From an uncultured Methylophilaceae bacterium (GTDB lineage: Bacteria > Pseudomonadota > Gammaproteobacteria > Burkholderiales > Methylophilaceae): a stretch of DNA of 35,073 nucleotides. Where the stretch lies: assembly GCA_903870165.1 (NCBI GenBank), contig CAIQBW010000002.1, positions 1 through 35,073 of the forward strand. Direction: 5' to 3'. The translations under genes and the position numbers were made by a program. Of this stretch, positions 27,191 through 35,073 are shown one piece after another. Every line of letters starts with the position of its first letter. The stretch's first letter is position 1. The notes beneath the pieces were generated by a model. It made no database searches. It was not told the origin of the DNA and was given only the letters and a program-made list of their open reading frames with translations.

Positions 27191-27335
27191 TTTCTTAAAA
27201 TTTTCATTTTCACAGTCGATAAGAATACTAACTGAAGCCTAGATATCCACCAACAAACAAATCGTAAATAAAAGCCTTGCTGGTTTAGTCTGTCTGCTAG
27301 CGGTAAAATGACGCTTTAAGTTTTGAAGTATCTCA

Positions 27336-27779
27336 ATGATTTGGAAACCCAATACCACTGTTGCCGCCATCATCGAACAAGATGGTCGTTTTTTAATGGT
27401 GGAAGAAAACACTGCTGATGGCGTTCGGATTAATCAGCCAGCGGGGCATTTAGACGAAGGCGAAACGATTTTACAAGGCGTGACGCGCGAGACGCTGGAA
27501 GAAACTTCCTACGATTTTACACCTACAGAACTATTGGGTATTTACCATTGGCAACGTCCAGCGAAGGACATTACTTACCTGCGCTTTGCCTTTGTTGGAA
27601 AATTAGGGGCTCATCACCCAGAGCGCGAATTAGACGATGGTATTATTCGTGCCGTTTGGATGTCACTGGATGATCTGCGCGCAAGCCAATCCATTCATCG
27701 TAGTCCCCAAGTATTAAAATGTGTAGAAGATTATTTAGCTGGGCAGCGTTTTCCTTTAGCGGTGCTTACTCATTTATAA
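27336..27779 (+). CDS. nudJ: Nudix hydrolase, NudJ-like phosphatase
   Basis: A 147-aa Nudix protein. E. coli NudJ dephosphorylates thiamine pyrophosphate-pathway HMP-PP and nucleoside di/triphosphates. The Nudix box reads GHLDEGE-(7)-RETLEETSY, matching GX5EX7REUXEEXGU except that the second conserved glycine is serine. INQPAGHLDEGE and YLRFAFVGKL match the NudJ subfamily, and this family commonly sits beside mnmA, as it does here (12 nt upstream). A TAAAAT at 27304-27309 is a possible -10. The substrate cannot be confirmed from sequence. Confidence 0.88.
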   Translation: MIWKPNTTVAAIIEQDGRFLMVEENTADGVRINQPAGHLDEGETILQGVTRETLEETSYDFTPTELLGIYHWQRPAKDITYLRFAFVGKLGAHHPERELDDGIIRAVWMSLDDLRASQSIHRSPQVLKCVEDYLAGQRFPLAVLTHL

Positions 27780-27791
27780 AGCAAAAAGTTT

Positions 27792-28886
27792 ATGAAAAAC
27801 AAAAAAGTTGTTGTTGGTCTTTCTGGCGGCGTGGATTCATCAGTCACTGCTTTGCTGCTCAAGCAACAAGGTTATGACGTTGTCGGTCTTTTCATGAAAA
27901 ACTGGGAAGATGACGACACGGACGAATATTGTTCATCCAAACAAGATTTGATTGATGCCGTATCTGTTGCGGATAAAATCGGCATTGAAATAGAAGCTGT
28001 GAATTTCAGCAAAGAATACAAAGAGCGCGTCTTCCAAAACTTCTTAGATGAATACCAAGCAGGCCGAACACCTAACCCAGATATTTTGTGTAATGCCGAA
28101 ATTAAATTTAAAGCTTTTCTAGACCATGCCATGGGCTTAGGCGCAGATCTAATTGCCACAGGCCATTATGCACAAGTTCGTGAAAATCCATTTGAAGCAG
28201 GTAAATACCAGCTACTCAAAGCAGAAGACGGCAGCAAAGACCAAAGCTACTTCTTGCACCGCCTTAATCAAGCGCAGCTTTCAAAAACATTATTCCCACT
28301 TGGCCATTTACTCAAACGCGAAGTACGTGAAATCGCGCGTGAGGCAGGCCTTGCCACCAGCGAAAAGAAAGACTCCACAGGGATTTGTTTTATTGGCGAA
28401 CGCCCTTTTCAAGAGTTTTTAAGTCGCTACTTACCACGTGAACCAGGTGAGATGAAAACGCCTAATGGCAAAGTAGTTGGCAAACATGACGGGCTGATGT
28501 ATTACACACTGGGTCAGCGCCAAGGATTGAAAATTGGCGGCTCTAGAGAAAGCAACGGCGAGCCTTGGTTCGTGGCTCAAAAAGACATTAAGAACAACGT
28601 ACTGATTGTAGTGCAAGGGCATGAGCATCCCTTATTACTCAATGATGGTCTGCAAGCAGGCCAAGTTCATTGGATTAGTGGTGAAGCGCCAAAAACCAAT
28701 TGGGTCTATGCGGCAAAAACACGCTATCGCCAGCCCGATGCGCCATGCGAAATTGAACGGTTAGGCGATGATTTTGTTGAGATTAAATTTGGTCAAAAAC
28801 AATGGGCGATTACCCCAGGCCAATCAGCCGTTGTTTATGAAAGCAACGTTTGTTTAGGCGGTGGTATTATTACTGGGGCAATTTAA
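27792..28886 (+). CDS. mnmA: tRNA-specific 2-thiouridylase MnmA
   Basis: MnmA thiolates U34 of tRNA-Lys, -Glu and -Gln, taking sulfur from the IscS/Tus relay. The 364-aa product has the ATP PP-loop SGGVDSS (11-17), the first catalytic cysteine C100 in NPDILCN and the persulfide cysteine C199 in GICFIGE, followed by the C-terminal beta-barrel. All key residues are present and the length is normal. It is 12 nt downstream of the Nudix gene, as in many proteobacteria, and converges on the gst gene with an 8-nt gap. Confidence 0.97.
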   Translation: MKNKKVVVGLSGGVDSSVTALLLKQQGYDVVGLFMKNWEDDDTDEYCSSKQDLIDAVSVADKIGIEIEAVNFSKEYKERVFQNFLDEYQAGRTPNPDILCNAEIKFKAFLDHAMGLGADLIATGHYAQVRENPFEAGKYQLLKAEDGSKDQSYFLHRLNQAQLSKTLFPLGHLLKREVREIAREAGLATSEKKDSTGICFIGERPFQEFLSRYLPREPGEMKTPNGKVVGKHDGLMYYTLGQRQGLKIGGSRESNGEPWFVAQKDIKNNVLIVVQGHEHPLLLNDGLQAGQVHWISGEAPKTNWVYAAKTRYRQPDAPCEIERLGDDFVEIKFGQKQWAITPGQSAVVYESNVCLGGGIITGAI

Positions 28887-28894
28887 TTCTAGCG

Positions 28895-29509
28895 TTAAGC
28901 CTTAGGTGGCGCAGTTTCTGCAATTGATACACGTGAAGCAAGCGATTTATTGAGCCTTGCCAAATTCGGATATCGATTATCCAAATCAACCTTCTCGCCA
29001 AAACGCAAATCTAAATATCCTAAGACGCAAACCAAAGCGATGTCAGCTAAGCTAAAGGTTTCATCCACGCAAAATTTATTCTGGCCTAAATCGTTATTGA
29101 GTGCTTCCAAGCCTCGTTCGACTTTAGTCCATTGCTTGTTAATCCAGCCTGGATCTTGCAAGTTTTCTGGGCGACGTTGCTCAACCATCACAGCAACACC
29201 AGCATCACAAACGCCATCAGCCAAGGACTCCCATCGCTTCACTTGGAATTTAGATTTAGTATCTTGCGGAATCAAATGTGATACAGGGGTGCGTTGATCC
29301 AAGTAATCCACAATCACACTTGAGTCATACAAACTCTCTCCATCGTCCATAATCAAGACTGGGATTTTGCCTAATGGGTTATGGTGGGGAACGGGACAGT
29401 CGGCATCAGCCAACACAACCTGTTCTAGATCAATCGCAATACGTTTTTCAGCCGCAACAATTCGAACTTTGCGGGCATAAGGGCTGGTGAGTGAGTATAG
29501 AAGTTTCAT
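28895..29509 (-). CDS. Glutathione S-transferase family protein
   Basis: A 204-aa cytosolic GST. The N-terminal thioredoxin-like domain (about residues 1-78) has LTSPYARKVRIVAAEK with a likely glutathione-activating serine, NPLGKIPVLIMDDG with the cis-proline, and the glutathione-binding DSS (YDSSVIVDYLD). An all-helical domain follows with the conserved FSLADIALVCVLGYLDLR. It resembles E. coli YibF-type enzymes, whose substrates are uncertain. It is a single gene, convergent with mnmA and divergent from nadC. A TAAAAT -10 box lies 9 nt before its ATG. Confidence 0.9.
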   Translation of the reverse strand: MKLLYSLTSPYARKVRIVAAEKRIAIDLEQVVLADADCPVPHHNPLGKIPVLIMDDGESLYDSSVIVDYLDQRTPVSHLIPQDTKSKFQVKRWESLADGVCDAGVAVMVEQRRPENLQDPGWINKQWTKVERGLEALNNDLGQNKFCVDETFSLADIALVCVLGYLDLRFGEKVDLDNRYPNLARLNKSLASRVSIAETAPPKA

Positions 29510-29518
29510 AATTCAGCT

Positions 29519-29524
29519 ATTTTA
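29519..29524 (-). promoter_or_regulatory. -10 element of gst, 9 nt before the start codon
   Basis: The minus strand reads TAAAAT, then AGCTGAATT, then ATG, so the predicted transcript would have a leader of only about 2-3 nt. No Shine-Dalgarno and no convincing -35 hexamer are visible. Confidence 0.4.
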
Positions 29525-29543
29525 CTTTTCAAAATGCGCCATC

Positions 29544-29573
29544 GAGACATCTCAAGCGGATTCTCATTATAAT
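29544..29573 (+). promoter_or_regulatory. Promoter of nadC, 7 nt before the start codon
   Basis: A perfect -10 TATAAT (29568-29573) is preceded after 18 nt by GAGACA (29544-29549, four of six consensus bases). Only AGAATTT separates the -10 from the ATG, so initiation should fall on the start codon itself. There is no Shine-Dalgarno sequence. Confidence 0.6.
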
Positions 29574-29580
29574 AGAATTT

Positions 29581-30471
29581 ATGAACGAATTAATCAGCAA
29601 GCATGTATTGGCAGAGTTCGCAGGGGCAATTAAAGCAAATGTCCATGCAGCTATTATTGAAGATTTACGTGGTGTGGGCAGCAATTCAAAAGATTTCACC
29701 GCAAAACTCATCGCGAGTAATCAACTAGCCCAAGCTAGCATAATCTCTCGAGAGCCGGCTGTGGTTTGTGGCATTCCATGGGTCGAAGAATGCTTTAAGC
29801 AAATTGCACCCAGCGCTGCTATCACTTGGCAAGTCAAAGAAGGTGACTCTATAAAAGCCAATCAAATACTTTGTACAATTAAAGGTAGAGCAGATGAGAT
29901 GCTAAGCGCGGAGCGCTGCGCCTTAAACTTCTTGCAATCTCTATCTGCAACAGCGACCGCAACCCAAAAGTATGTTGAAGCCATTAGCGGCACCAAAGCA
30001 CGCATTTTAGACACACGCAAAACCATTCCAGGCTTACGCATTGCACAAAAATACGCGGTCACCGTTGGTGGTGGATTAAATCAACGCATTGGTCTTTACG
30101 ATGGGATTCTCATCAAAGAAAACCACATCGCTGCTGCGAGTAGCATCGAAGCCGTGCTTGCGGAAGCCAACAAAATAGCTGCTGGGCAAGGCAATAATTT
30201 AAGCATTCAAATCGAAGTCGAAAACATAGCGGAATTAGAAAGCGCTTTGAACGCAGGCGCGACATTAATCCTACTAGATAACTTTGATACAGCCATACTA
30301 AAACAAGCAGTAGCGCTCAATGCGAACCGCGCAATCCTTGAGGCTTCGGGTGGAATTGACCTCTCAAATGTAAGAGAAATTGCGCTAACTGGTGTGGACA
30401 GAATTTCAATCGGCAGCCTCACAAAAAACATCCAAGCTATCGACCTTTCGATGCGCTTTTCAAACATTTAA
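29581..30471 (+). CDS. nadC: Nicotinate-nucleotide pyrophosphorylase (quinolinate phosphoribosyltransferase)
   Basis: NadC converts quinolinate and PRPP to nicotinate mononucleotide in de novo NAD synthesis. The 296-aa product has the N-terminal alpha/beta sandwich and a barrel domain with SAERCALNFLQ, the DTRKTIPGLR and KYAVTVGGG blocks, LYDGILIKENHI, and EASGGIDLSNVREIALTGVD. These contain the arginine and lysine residues that bind quinolinate and PRPP. The length is normal. Its start MNELISKHV fits homologue N-termini, and no earlier in-frame start is credible because the promoter -10 lies directly before it. nadA and nadB are not nearby. Confidence 0.96.
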   Translation: MNELISKHVLAEFAGAIKANVHAAIIEDLRGVGSNSKDFTAKLIASNQLAQASIISREPAVVCGIPWVEECFKQIAPSAAITWQVKEGDSIKANQILCTIKGRADEMLSAERCALNFLQSLSATATATQKYVEAISGTKARILDTRKTIPGLRIAQKYAVTVGGGLNQRIGLYDGILIKENHIAAASSIEAVLAEANKIAAGQGNNLSIQIEVENIAELESALNAGATLILLDNFDTAILKQAVALNANRAILEASGGIDLSNVREIALTGVDRISIGSLTKNIQAIDLSMRFSNI

Positions 30472-30476
30472 TCAAA

Positions 30477-30530
30477 ATGCACTTCAAAAATACAATAAGC
30501 CTATGTGTTTTAGGGTTTATTTGGCAATGA
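30477..30530 (+). CDS. Possible ilv leader peptide ORF
   Basis: A 17-codon ORF upstream of ilvB would encode MHFKNTISLCVLGFIWQ, five of whose residues are Ile, Leu or Val. Its location fits a leader peptide of a branched-chain attenuator. However, it has no Shine-Dalgarno, starts 6 nt after the nadC stop, and I see only a weak 5-bp hairpin (GCCTT/AAGGC, about 30555-30570) with no U-run after it. Treat as speculative. Confidence 0.2.
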   Translation: MHFKNTISLCVLGFIWQ

Positions 30531-30557
30531 AGAGCTTAAGATTCTAAGCCTCCAGCC

Positions 30558-30586
30558 TTGACCAAAAGGCCGTAAACGGTTACTGT
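30558..30586 (+). promoter_or_regulatory. Possible promoter of ilvBHC
   Basis: TTGACC (30558-30563), a 17-nt spacer and TACTGT (30581-30586) lie about 40 nt before the ilvB start. The -35 is good but the -10 is poor. The gap of 153 nt between nadC and ilvB contains no other clear signal. Confidence 0.3.
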
Positions 30587-30624
30587 TCAGGGTTACCCGA
30601 TTATTAGCAAAAACAAGTACGTTT

Positions 30625-32394
30625 ATGGACGATAGCAATCAGCAAAAAGTGGGACAAATTTCAGGCGCGGAAATCATCATGCGATGTTTGCAGGAAGAGA
30701 ACGTCAAGTTCGTCTTCGGCTATCCGGGCGGGGCTGTGCTGCACATTTACGACGCATTATTTAAGCAAAAACACTTCAAACATATTCTCGTTCGCCATGA
30801 ACAAGCTGCGGTTCATGCCGCTGATGCTTTTTCACGTGCAACCGGTGAAGTTGGGGTAGCGCTTGTAACTTCAGGGCCAGGCGCAACCAACGCAGTGACC
30901 GGCATCGCAACCGCTTATATGGACTCTATCCCAATGGTGGTGATTAGCGGCCAAGTTCCAACCGCCGCAATCGGCATGGACGCTTTCCAAGAAGTCGATA
31001 TGGTAGGCGTCACTCGTCCTTGCGTTAAGCATAACTTTTTGATTAAAGATGTGCGCGATATCGCGATTACGCTCAAAAAAGCATTTTATATTGCAGCAAG
31101 TGGTCGTCCCGGCCCTGTTGTAGTGGATATCCCAAAAGACATTACCGCTGAATTCGCTGACTTTGAATATCCTAAGAGCGTAGAAATGCGCTCTTACACG
31201 CCAGTGACCAAAGGTCATTCAGGCCAAATCAAAAAAGCAGTTAAAATCTTGCTTGAAGCTAAACGTCCAATGATCTACACGGGCGGCGGTTTGGTATTGG
31301 GTGATGCTTCAAACGAATTAGTTAAATTAGCAAGAACGCTAGGTTATCCAGTGACCAACACCCTGATGGGCTTGGGCGGCTATCCCGCAACCGACAAACA
31401 ATATGTGGGTATGCTTGGCATGCACGGCACTTACGAAGCTAACAATGCGATGCAAGACTGTGATGTATTGCTTGCTGTTGGTGCGCGTTTTGATGACCGC
31501 GTAATTGGCAATCCAGACCATTTCTTGAGCGTTCCACGCACAATTATTCATATCGACGTTGATCCTTCATCCATATCTAAGCGCGTAAAAGTAGACGTGC
31601 CTATCGTTGGCCACGTGCAATCCGTACTTGGTGAAATGAATGAACTTCTAGCCATTGAAACTAAAAAACCTGATGCTTCTGCATTAAAAACTTGGTGGGC
31701 AAAAATTGACGGCTGGCGCGCTAAAAATACATCAAGTTACGATGGCTCAAGCAGCGCTATTATCAAACCACAATACGTGATTGAAAAGCTCTGCGAAGTG
31801 ACTAAAGGGGATGCTTTTGTGACTTCTGACGTTGGCCAACATCAAATGTGGGCAGCGCAATATTACAAATTTGACAAACCTCGTCGTTGGATTAACTCTG
31901 GCGGCCTTGGCACAATGGGTGTTGGCTTGCCGTATGCGATGGGCTGTCAATTAGCTTACCCAAATGCTCAAGTGGCTTGCGTGACAGGCGAAGGCAGTAT
32001 TCAAATGAATATTCAAGAGCTTTCAACCTGCAAACAATTTCATTTGCCAATTAAAGTTATTTTGCTTAACAACCGATATTTGGGCATGGTTCGCCAATGG
32101 CAAGAGTTCTTCTACGAGAACCGTTATTCAGAGTCCTACATGGACAGTTTGCCTGACTTTGTAAAACTTGCTGAGTCTTACGGCCATGTTGGTATGAACA
32201 TTGAAAAACCAGGCGATGTTGAAGGCGCGTTGCAAGACGCATTCGCGATGAAAGACAAATTTGTGTTCATGAACTTCATGACGGATCAAAAAGAAAATGT
32301 ATTCCCTATGGTGCCAAACGGCAAAGGCTTATCTGAAATGATTTTAGGCTCAGACCCCAATGCCAATGATGCTGTAGACGAGATGGAGGGCTAA
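30625..32394 (+). CDS. ilvB: Acetolactate synthase (AHAS) large catalytic subunit
   Basis: This enzyme condenses two pyruvates, or pyruvate and 2-oxobutyrate, in the first common step of valine, leucine and isoleucine synthesis, using TPP, Mg and FAD. The 589-aa product has the N-terminal TPP domain with FGYPGGAVLHIYDAL (31-45) and the activating glutamate E59 in RHEQAAVHAADAF. A central FAD-binding domain follows, then the C-terminal TPP/Mg motif GEGSIQMNIQEL...LLNN (455-483). That motif begins GEG instead of the general GDG; I recall this from related betaproteobacterial enzymes, so it is probably functional. It is followed 2 nt later by the regulatory subunit gene. Equivalent names are ilvI or ilvG by lineage. 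Confidence 0.96.
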   Translation: MDDSNQQKVGQISGAEIIMRCLQEENVKFVFGYPGGAVLHIYDALFKQKHFKHILVRHEQAAVHAADAFSRATGEVGVALVTSGPGATNAVTGIATAYMDSIPMVVISGQVPTAAIGMDAFQEVDMVGVTRPCVKHNFLIKDVRDIAITLKKAFYIAASGRPGPVVVDIPKDITAEFADFEYPKSVEMRSYTPVTKGHSGQIKKAVKILLEAKRPMIYTGGGLVLGDASNELVKLARTLGYPVTNTLMGLGGYPATDKQYVGMLGMHGTYEANNAMQDCDVLLAVGARFDDRVIGNPDHFLSVPRTIIHIDVDPSSISKRVKVDVPIVGHVQSVLGEMNELLAIETKKPDASALKTWWAKIDGWRAKNTSSYDGSSSAIIKPQYVIEKLCEVTKGDAFVTSDVGQHQMWAAQYYKFDKPRRWINSGGLGTMGVGLPYAMGCQLAYPNAQVACVTGEGSIQMNIQELSTCKQFHLPIKVILLNNRYLGMVRQWQEFFYENRYSESYMDSLPDFVKLAESYGHVGMNIEKPGDVEGALQDAFAMKDKFVFMNFMTDQKENVFPMVPNGKGLSEMILGSDPNANDAVDEMEG

Positions 32395-32395
32395 G

Positions 32396-32887
32396 ATGAA
32401 ACATATTATTTCCCTACTCATGGAAAACGAAGCAGGCGCGCTTTCACGTGTAGCAGGCTTGTTCTCAGCTCGTGCATACAATATTGAATCCCTGACAGTA
32501 GCGCCAACCGAAGATGCTACTTTGTCACGTATGACGATTGTCACATCCGGATCGGATGAGGTGATCGAGCAAATCATCAAACAGCTCAACAAGCTGGTCG
32601 ATGTTGTAAAAGTCCTAGACCTTAATGATGGCCGCTATATCGAACGCGAGCTGATGCTGGTCAAGGTCAAAGCCACTGGCGCGTTGCGCGAAGAAATGAA
32701 GCGCATCAGCGACATTTTCCGTGGACGTATTATTGACGTAGCAGATGGGAGTTACACCATCGAACTCACAGGTTCTGGCTCAAAATTAGATGCCTTTTTA
32801 GAAGCATTGGATAAAACCGTGATTCTAGAAACTGTGCGCACAGGCGCTTCAGGCATTGGTCGCGGCGACAGAATTTTAAAAGTTTAA
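32396..32887 (+). CDS. ilvH: Acetolactate synthase small regulatory subunit
   Basis: IlvH binds valine and confers feedback inhibition and full activity on the large subunit. The 163-aa product has an N-terminal ACT domain (ISLLMENEAGALSRVAGLFS, residues 4-23, then ARAYNIESLTVAPTED). The C-terminal domain contains the ELMLVKVKA and IIDVADGSYTIELTG blocks. The length is typical for the class III-type small subunit. The gene begins 2 nt after the ilvB stop and ilvC follows after 42 nt, the common ilvBHC order. Confidence 0.97.
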   Translation: MKHIISLLMENEAGALSRVAGLFSARAYNIESLTVAPTEDATLSRMTIVTSGSDEVIEQIIKQLNKLVDVVKVLDLNDGRYIERELMLVKVKATGALREEMKRISDIFRGRIIDVADGSYTIELTGSGSKLDAFLEALDKTVILETVRTGASGIGRGDRILKV

Positions 32888-32905
32888 TTATTTAATATCA
32901 CCTAA

Positions 32906-33946
<1,041 letters not shown>

Positions 33947-33982
33947 TTTAGGCGCGCATTGAGCGTTAATCGCTTAAAATAG

Positions 33983-34015
33983 AAGGGCAAGGTGGAAACA
34001 CCCTGCCCTTTTTAC
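33983..34015 (+). terminator. Intrinsic terminator after ilvC
   Basis: AAGGGCA-A-GGTG, loop GAAA, CACC-C-TGCCCTT, followed by a T-run. The stem has 11 base pairs interrupted by one A/C mismatch, with a GNRA-like tetraloop. It closes the ilvBHC transcript, so psd needs its own promoter or read-through. Confidence 0.88.
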
Positions 34016-34046
34016 TTTTAGACTTTCGAGATGTTAGTGAATATTT

Positions 34047-34898
34047 GTGAATACTAAATTAAAAGTTGTGCCGCAATATCTCATCCCCAAACAAGCGATT
34101 ACTGCGCTTGCAGGCAAGCTCGCTTCAGCCAATGCTGGCAGGCTGACGACATCAGTGATCAAATGGTTTGTAAAACGCTATCAAGTCAATATGGATGAGG
34201 CTGAACAACCAGACATCACCTCTTACGAAAGCTTTAACGAGTTTTTTACGCGCCCTCTAAAAAAAGGCGCGCGGCGCATCACCAAAGCGGATTTTATTTG
34301 CCCAGTTGATGGCGCGATCAGCCAATTTGGCGATATTAAAGCCGACCAAATATTCCAAGCCAAAGGCCACCAATACTCAACACTGGCAATGCTTGCTGGC
34401 GATAAAACCTTAGCCGCTCGTTTTCAAAATGGTCATTTCGCAACGCTCTATTTAAGCCCCAAAGACTATCACCGCATCCACATGCCATGTGATGGCACCC
34501 TTAAAAGCATGACTTACGTGCCAGGTGATTTGTTTTCAGTCAACCCAACCACAGCGCAAGGCGTTCCAGGTTTATTTGCAAGAAACGAACGGGTGATTTG
34601 TGAATTTGACTCAGCCCATGGGGTATTTGTACTTATTTTAGTTGGCGCGACAATTGTTGGAAGCATGGCAGCTGTTTGGCATGGCGTTGTTAACCCGCCA
34701 AGACTGGGCAGTGTAAATACTTGGACTTACGAAAAGCAAAGTATCAGCCTTAAACAAGGTGAAGAAATGGGACGTTTTTTACTTGGCTCAACCGTCGTGA
34801 TGCTTTTCCCAGCAAAAACTCTCAACTTCAATAAAGCATGGAAGCCAGAAAAGCCAATCAGGCTTGGTGAAAAAATGGCGGACACAATCAAGACTTAA
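34047..34898 (+). CDS. psd: Phosphatidylserine decarboxylase proenzyme
   Basis: Psd decarboxylates phosphatidylserine to phosphatidylethanolamine at the inner membrane. It cleaves itself to create a pyruvoyl cofactor at the serine of the LGST motif, here LGS with S248 (in GRFLLGSTVVMLFP). The 283-aa product matches the large E. coli-type proenzyme: ASYxSFNEFF-like block TSYESFNEFFTRPLKKGARR, PVDGAISQFG, LSPKDYHRIHMPCDG with the conserved histidine, and VPGDLFSVNP. The start is GTG at 34047, giving an N-terminus like E. coli Psd. Upstream ATG/GTG codons are out of frame. No terminator separates it from the IS that begins 36 nt later; pssA, a frequent neighbour, is not seen. Confidence 0.96.
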   Translation: MNTKLKVVPQYLIPKQAITALAGKLASANAGRLTTSVIKWFVKRYQVNMDEAEQPDITSYESFNEFFTRPLKKGARRITKADFICPVDGAISQFGDIKADQIFQAKGHQYSTLAMLAGDKTLAARFQNGHFATLYLSPKDYHRIHMPCDGTLKSMTYVPGDLFSVNPTTAQGVPGLFARNERVICEFDSAHGVFVLILVGATIVGSMAAVWHGVVNPPRLGSVNTWTYEKQSISLKQGEEMGRFLLGSTVVMLFPAKTLNFNKAWKPEKPIRLGEKMADTIKT

Positions 34899-34937
34899 CT
34901 TAATAGAGGCCAGCAAATTAAAAAGCCGCTTCAATGA

Positions 34938-34984
34938 ACTGACCCACAAAAGTTGGACAATAAATCCAACCGATGAGGGTCAGT
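34938..34984 (+). promoter_or_regulatory. Nested inverted repeats in the IS leader covering the orfA RBS
   Basis: Outer arms ACTGACCC (34938-34945) and GGGTCAGT (34977-34984) enclose a second stem GTTGGA (34952-34957) / TCCAAC (34965-34970) with a 7-nt loop. The right outer arm contains most of the orfA Shine-Dalgarno GAGGG (34975-34979, 8 nt before the ATG). An RNA entering from psd could fold the RBS into this stem, while an RNA started inside the IS would lack the left arm. Confidence 0.5.
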
Positions 34985-34987
34985 TTC

Positions 34988-35073
34988 ATGAGCAAGTACG
35001 ATACGCAGTTTAAATTATCAGTAGTCCAAGAATATCTCAGCCATGGTGGTAAGAAACGCATTTCAATTCGTCA
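34988..35073 (+). CDS. IS3-family transposase OrfA, N-terminal fragment (runs off the window)
   Basis: The first 28 codons, MSKYDTQFKLSVVQEYLSHG and onward, match the start of OrfA proteins of IS150-type elements, which open with a basic segment and a helix-turn-helix. The fragment is truncated only by the window edge. OrfA normally binds the IS ends and is extended to OrfAB by -1 frameshifting. A Shine-Dalgarno GAGGG lies 8 nt upstream. Confidence 0.8.
   Translation, partial: MSKYDTQFKLSVVQEYLSHGGKKRISIR

Larger units (their letters stand above)
34935..35073 (+). mobile_element. IS3-family insertion sequence, left end (cut by window edge)
   Basis: The terminal inverted repeat begins TGAACTGACCCACAAAAGTT and continues GGAC at 34935, with the 5' TG expected for IS3-family ends of the IS150-like type. 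It is followed 53 nt later by an orfA start. The right end, orfB and the target duplication are outside the window. The boundary base is approximate because only one end is visible. Confidence 0.8.

Noticed and set aside
30871-31218. A 115-aa minus-strand open frame inside ilvB with His/Cys-rich sequence
   Set aside because: Shadow of the highly conserved AHAS frame, with no support from motifs or signals.

Overview
The window looks like ordinary chromosomal core sequence from a Gram-negative bacterium, most likely a betaproteobacterium. The evidence is a set of lipid A, Lol and ExbB/ExbD envelope genes, type IV pilus retraction ATPases, a RibBX-type riboflavin enzyme, and a pyrimidine operon in which aspartate carbamoyltransferase is followed by a catalytically dead dihydroorotase. 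The AT-leaning composition and gene order resemble Methylophilaceae (Methylotenera-like methylotrophs). That family-level placement is inference from memory of gene order, not a search result.

Layout. Bases 1-360 hold, on the minus strand, an initiator tRNA-fMet with its own promoter, followed by a strong rRNA-type promoter and a boxA leader, so a 16S gene probably lies just beyond the left edge. Bases 358-9007 form a minus-strand envelope block: a family-39 glycosyltransferase, lolC-lolD (lipoprotein release), exbB-exbD (proton-driven energiser), msbA-lpxK-ycaR-kdsB (lipid A flippase, lipid A 4'-kinase, small zinc protein, CMP-Kdo synthetase). Bases 9085-14573 run on the plus strand: ribE-ribBX, then yqgE-ruvX-pyrR-pyrB-pyrX with tightly overlapping starts, ending at a perfect 19-bp bidirectional terminator. 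Bases 14640-20433 (minus) encode a complete tripartite RND efflux pump in the order outer-membrane lipoprotein, adaptor, inner-membrane pump. Bases 20562-22802 (minus) hold pilT and pilU; pilU is broken by a 20-bp tandem duplication.

Bases 22886-25079 (plus) carry yggS-proC-yggT. Bases 25095-27190 (minus) carry maf-rng. Then follow a Nudix hydrolase and mnmA (plus), a glutathione S-transferase (minus) and nadC (plus). Bases 30625-33946 (plus) are the ilvB-ilvH-ilvC branched-chain amino acid operon with a terminator. The phosphatidylserine decarboxylase gene psd follows. The right edge cuts into the start of an IS3-family insertion sequence oriented like psd.

I found no CRISPR array, prophage, defence island or obviously undescribed system. 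The points most worth a second look are the duplication that splits pilU, two enzymes that keep their fold but have lost catalytic residues (RibX half, PyrX), a group of promoters whose -10 box sits 6-9 nt before the start codon (candidate leaderless mRNAs), and an IS end whose inverted repeats could hide the transposase ribosome binding site in read-through transcripts.
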